The position numbers and the translations under genes were made by a program. A stretch of DNA of 6,799 bases from Acidobacteriota bacterium (lineage in GTDB: Bacteria; Acidobacteriota; Vicinamibacteria; Vicinamibacterales; CAVVIG01): positions 4,781-11,579 of the forward strand of contig QHWL01000044.1 of NCBI GenBank assembly GCA_003222555.1, written 5' to 3'. Below the pieces are notes generated by a model. The model made no database searches and was not told the origin of the DNA. It worked only from the letters and a program-made list of their open reading frames with translations. Position 1 is the stretch's first letter. Every line of letters starts with the position of its first letter. Shown here in pieces: positions 5,614-6,799 of this stretch.

Positions 5614-6799
5614 ATGACATTCGAGCGAACAGCGATATTCGCGACGGCTTTCCTTGCGTGGCTGTCGGCGGCGCACGCCGCGGCCGGCGAGCCAAGGGGG
5701 GCGCCGCAGATGGTGGCGACTGCCAAGCCATCGGCTCCCGCATCGAGCGGCGGCGGAGCCGAGACGATCGTTCCGCTGCCGCCCGAGGCGCCCGCTGTCA
5801 TCACGCGCGCCGAGAGTGGCCTTGCGACGATGCGGGCCGTGCGCGTGAGCCAGCCCTTGAAGATCGACGGTCGCTTGGACGAAGAGGTATACGGCGCGGT
5901 TTTGGCGGCCGGCGATTTCATCCAGCAGGAGCCGACCGAGGGCGAGCCGGCAACCGAGAAGACCGAGATCTGGGTGCTTTTCGACAACGAGAACCTCTAC
6001 GTCTCGGCCCGCTGCTGGGACGACCATCCAGAGCGCTGGGTGCTGACCGAGCTGCGTCGCGACAACAACAACATCATCTCCAACGAGAACCTCTCGGTCG
6101 TGCTCGATACGTTCCACGACCGCCGCAATGGCTTCCATTTCCAGACCACTCCGCTCGGTGCGATTCGGGATGCCGCCTTCACCGACGAAGGCAATGTCAA
6201 CACGAGCTGGAACGCGGTCTGGTCCGTGAAGACCGGACGCTTCGACGGCGGCTGGACCGTCGAAATGGCGATTCCCTTCAAGTCCCTTCGCTACCGAGGA
6301 TCGGGCCCTCAGGTGTGGGGAATCAACTTTCGGCGGATCGTCAAATGGAAGAACGAGACGACCTTCCTCACCCGGGTGTCCCCCTCGTACGGCAACAATG
6401 GTGTTTTCAAGGTGTCGGTCGCGGGCAATCTCGTAGGATTGGAGACGCCTGCGCAGTCGATGAACCTGGAACTGAAACCCTACGTCGTCTCGTCCTTGAC
6501 GACGGACCGCGCCGCGGCCGACCCGTTTTCCAACCGGTTCTCGCCGAACGCTGGATTCGATTTCAAATACGGGCTGACGCGCGGCCTCATTGCCGACGCC
6601 ACGTACAATACAGACTTTGCGCAGGTCGAAGAAGACGTCCAGCAGGTCAATCTCACACGATTCAGTCTGCAGTTCCCGGAGAAGCGCGACTTTTTTCTGG
6701 AGGGGCAGGGCATCTTCGCGTTTGGCGGTCCTTCGAGTAATTCCGGAGGCGACAACAGTACGAGCGACGTGCCGATCCTGTTTTTCAGCCGGCGTATCG
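5614..6799 (+). CDS. Secreted CBM9-like plus DUF5916 protein, 5' part (open at window end)
   Basis: 395 complete codons are visible and no stop occurs before the window ends. A signal peptide spans ~1-22 (cleavage after AHA), followed by an Ala/Pro/Gly-rich linker to ~70. A CBM9-like carbohydrate-binding fold covers ~75-275: PLKIDGRLDEEVY at 81-93, an aromatic strand IWVLFDNENLYVSARCWDD, and WTVEMAIPFKSLRY at 214-227. DUF5916 begins near 284, with NTDFAQVEEDVQQVNLTRF (332-350), FPEKRDFFLEG (354-364) and the final FFSRRI, hallmarks of this family, whose remainder is predicted as an outer-membrane barrel. Family members usually exceed 700 residues, so about half is seen. ATG 5614 is the only good start, but no Shine-Dalgarno precedes it. 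The 48-nt gap could hold a promoter (weak TAAGAT at 5573-5578) or the gene may ride on the operon. Substrate is unknown; a surface role in glycan or other polymer handling is inference. Confidence 0.85.
   Translation, partial: MTFERTAIFATAFLAWLSAAHAAAGEPRGAPQMVATAKPSAPASSGGGAETIVPLPPEAPAVITRAESGLATMRAVRVSQPLKIDGRLDEEVYGAVLAAGDFIQQEPTEGEPATEKTEIWVLFDNENLYVSARCWDDHPERWVLTELRRDNNNIISNENLSVVLDTFHDRRNGFHFQTTPLGAIRDAAFTDEGNVNTSWNAVWSVKTGRFDGGWTVEMAIPFKSLRYRGSGPQVWGINFRRIVKWKNETTFLTRVSPSYGNNGVFKVSVAGNLVGLETPAQSMNLELKPYVVSSLTTDRAAADPFSNRFSPNAGFDFKYGLTRGLIADATYNTDFAQVEEDVQQVNLTRFSLQFPEKRDFFLEGQGIFAFGGPSSNSGGDNSTSDVPILFFSRRI

Noticed and set aside
5466..6740. Open + strand frame of 424 codons overlapping the DUF5916 gene
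   Set aside because: The product is Arg-rich without domains. The frame starting at 5614 gives a signal peptide, CBM9-like domain and DUF5916 signatures, so it is the real one.

Overview
The window is GC-rich, gene-dense DNA with every supported gene on the + strand. Content and gene style suggest a high-GC Gram-negative bacterium. A CBM9/DUF5916 surface protein next to a MoxR-DUF58-VWA cluster fits Acidobacteriota (for example Vicinamibacteria-like lineages), but this placement is inference from gene content and no rRNA or marker gene is present.

Layout: (1) the last ~91 codons of a MoxR-family AAA+ ATPase (2-277); (2) a DUF58 protein overlapping it by 4 nt (274-1191); (3) a BatD-like secreted and membrane-anchored protein (1227-2525); (4) a membrane-anchored von Willebrand factor A (VWA) protein that starts on GTG inside the previous gene (2501-3598); (5) a 182-nt non-coding gap (3599-3780) with a long imperfect hairpin that looks like a REP-type palindromic element, plus a second small hairpin just before the next ribosome binding site; (6) an unrecognised 226-aa membrane-anchored helical protein with one TPR-like stretch (3781-4461); (7) a second membrane-anchored VWA protein, 3 nt downstream (4465-5565); (8) the 5' part of a secreted CBM9-like plus DUF5916 protein, open at the window end (5614-6799).

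Genes 1-7 form a variant of the MoxR/Bat (aerotolerance-type) locus. By analogy with that family, a cytoplasmic AAA+ ATPase and a DUF58 partner act with two membrane-tethered VWA proteins with complete MIDAS motifs and a BatD-like protein, probably as a chaperone or cofactor-insertion apparatus on the envelope. The order differs from the textbook moxR-DUF58-batA-batB-batC-batD: the BatD-like gene precedes both VWA genes, and a small protein with a BatC/TPR-like tail sits between them. The DUF5916 gene is probably a separate function: a secreted carbohydrate-binding-like domain followed by a probable outer-membrane barrel.

I see no CRISPR, tRNA, rRNA, IS element or phage gene. The most unusual items are the palindromic element inside the operon, the loop-to-ribosome-binding-site complementarity before gene 6, and the unassigned gene 6 itself.
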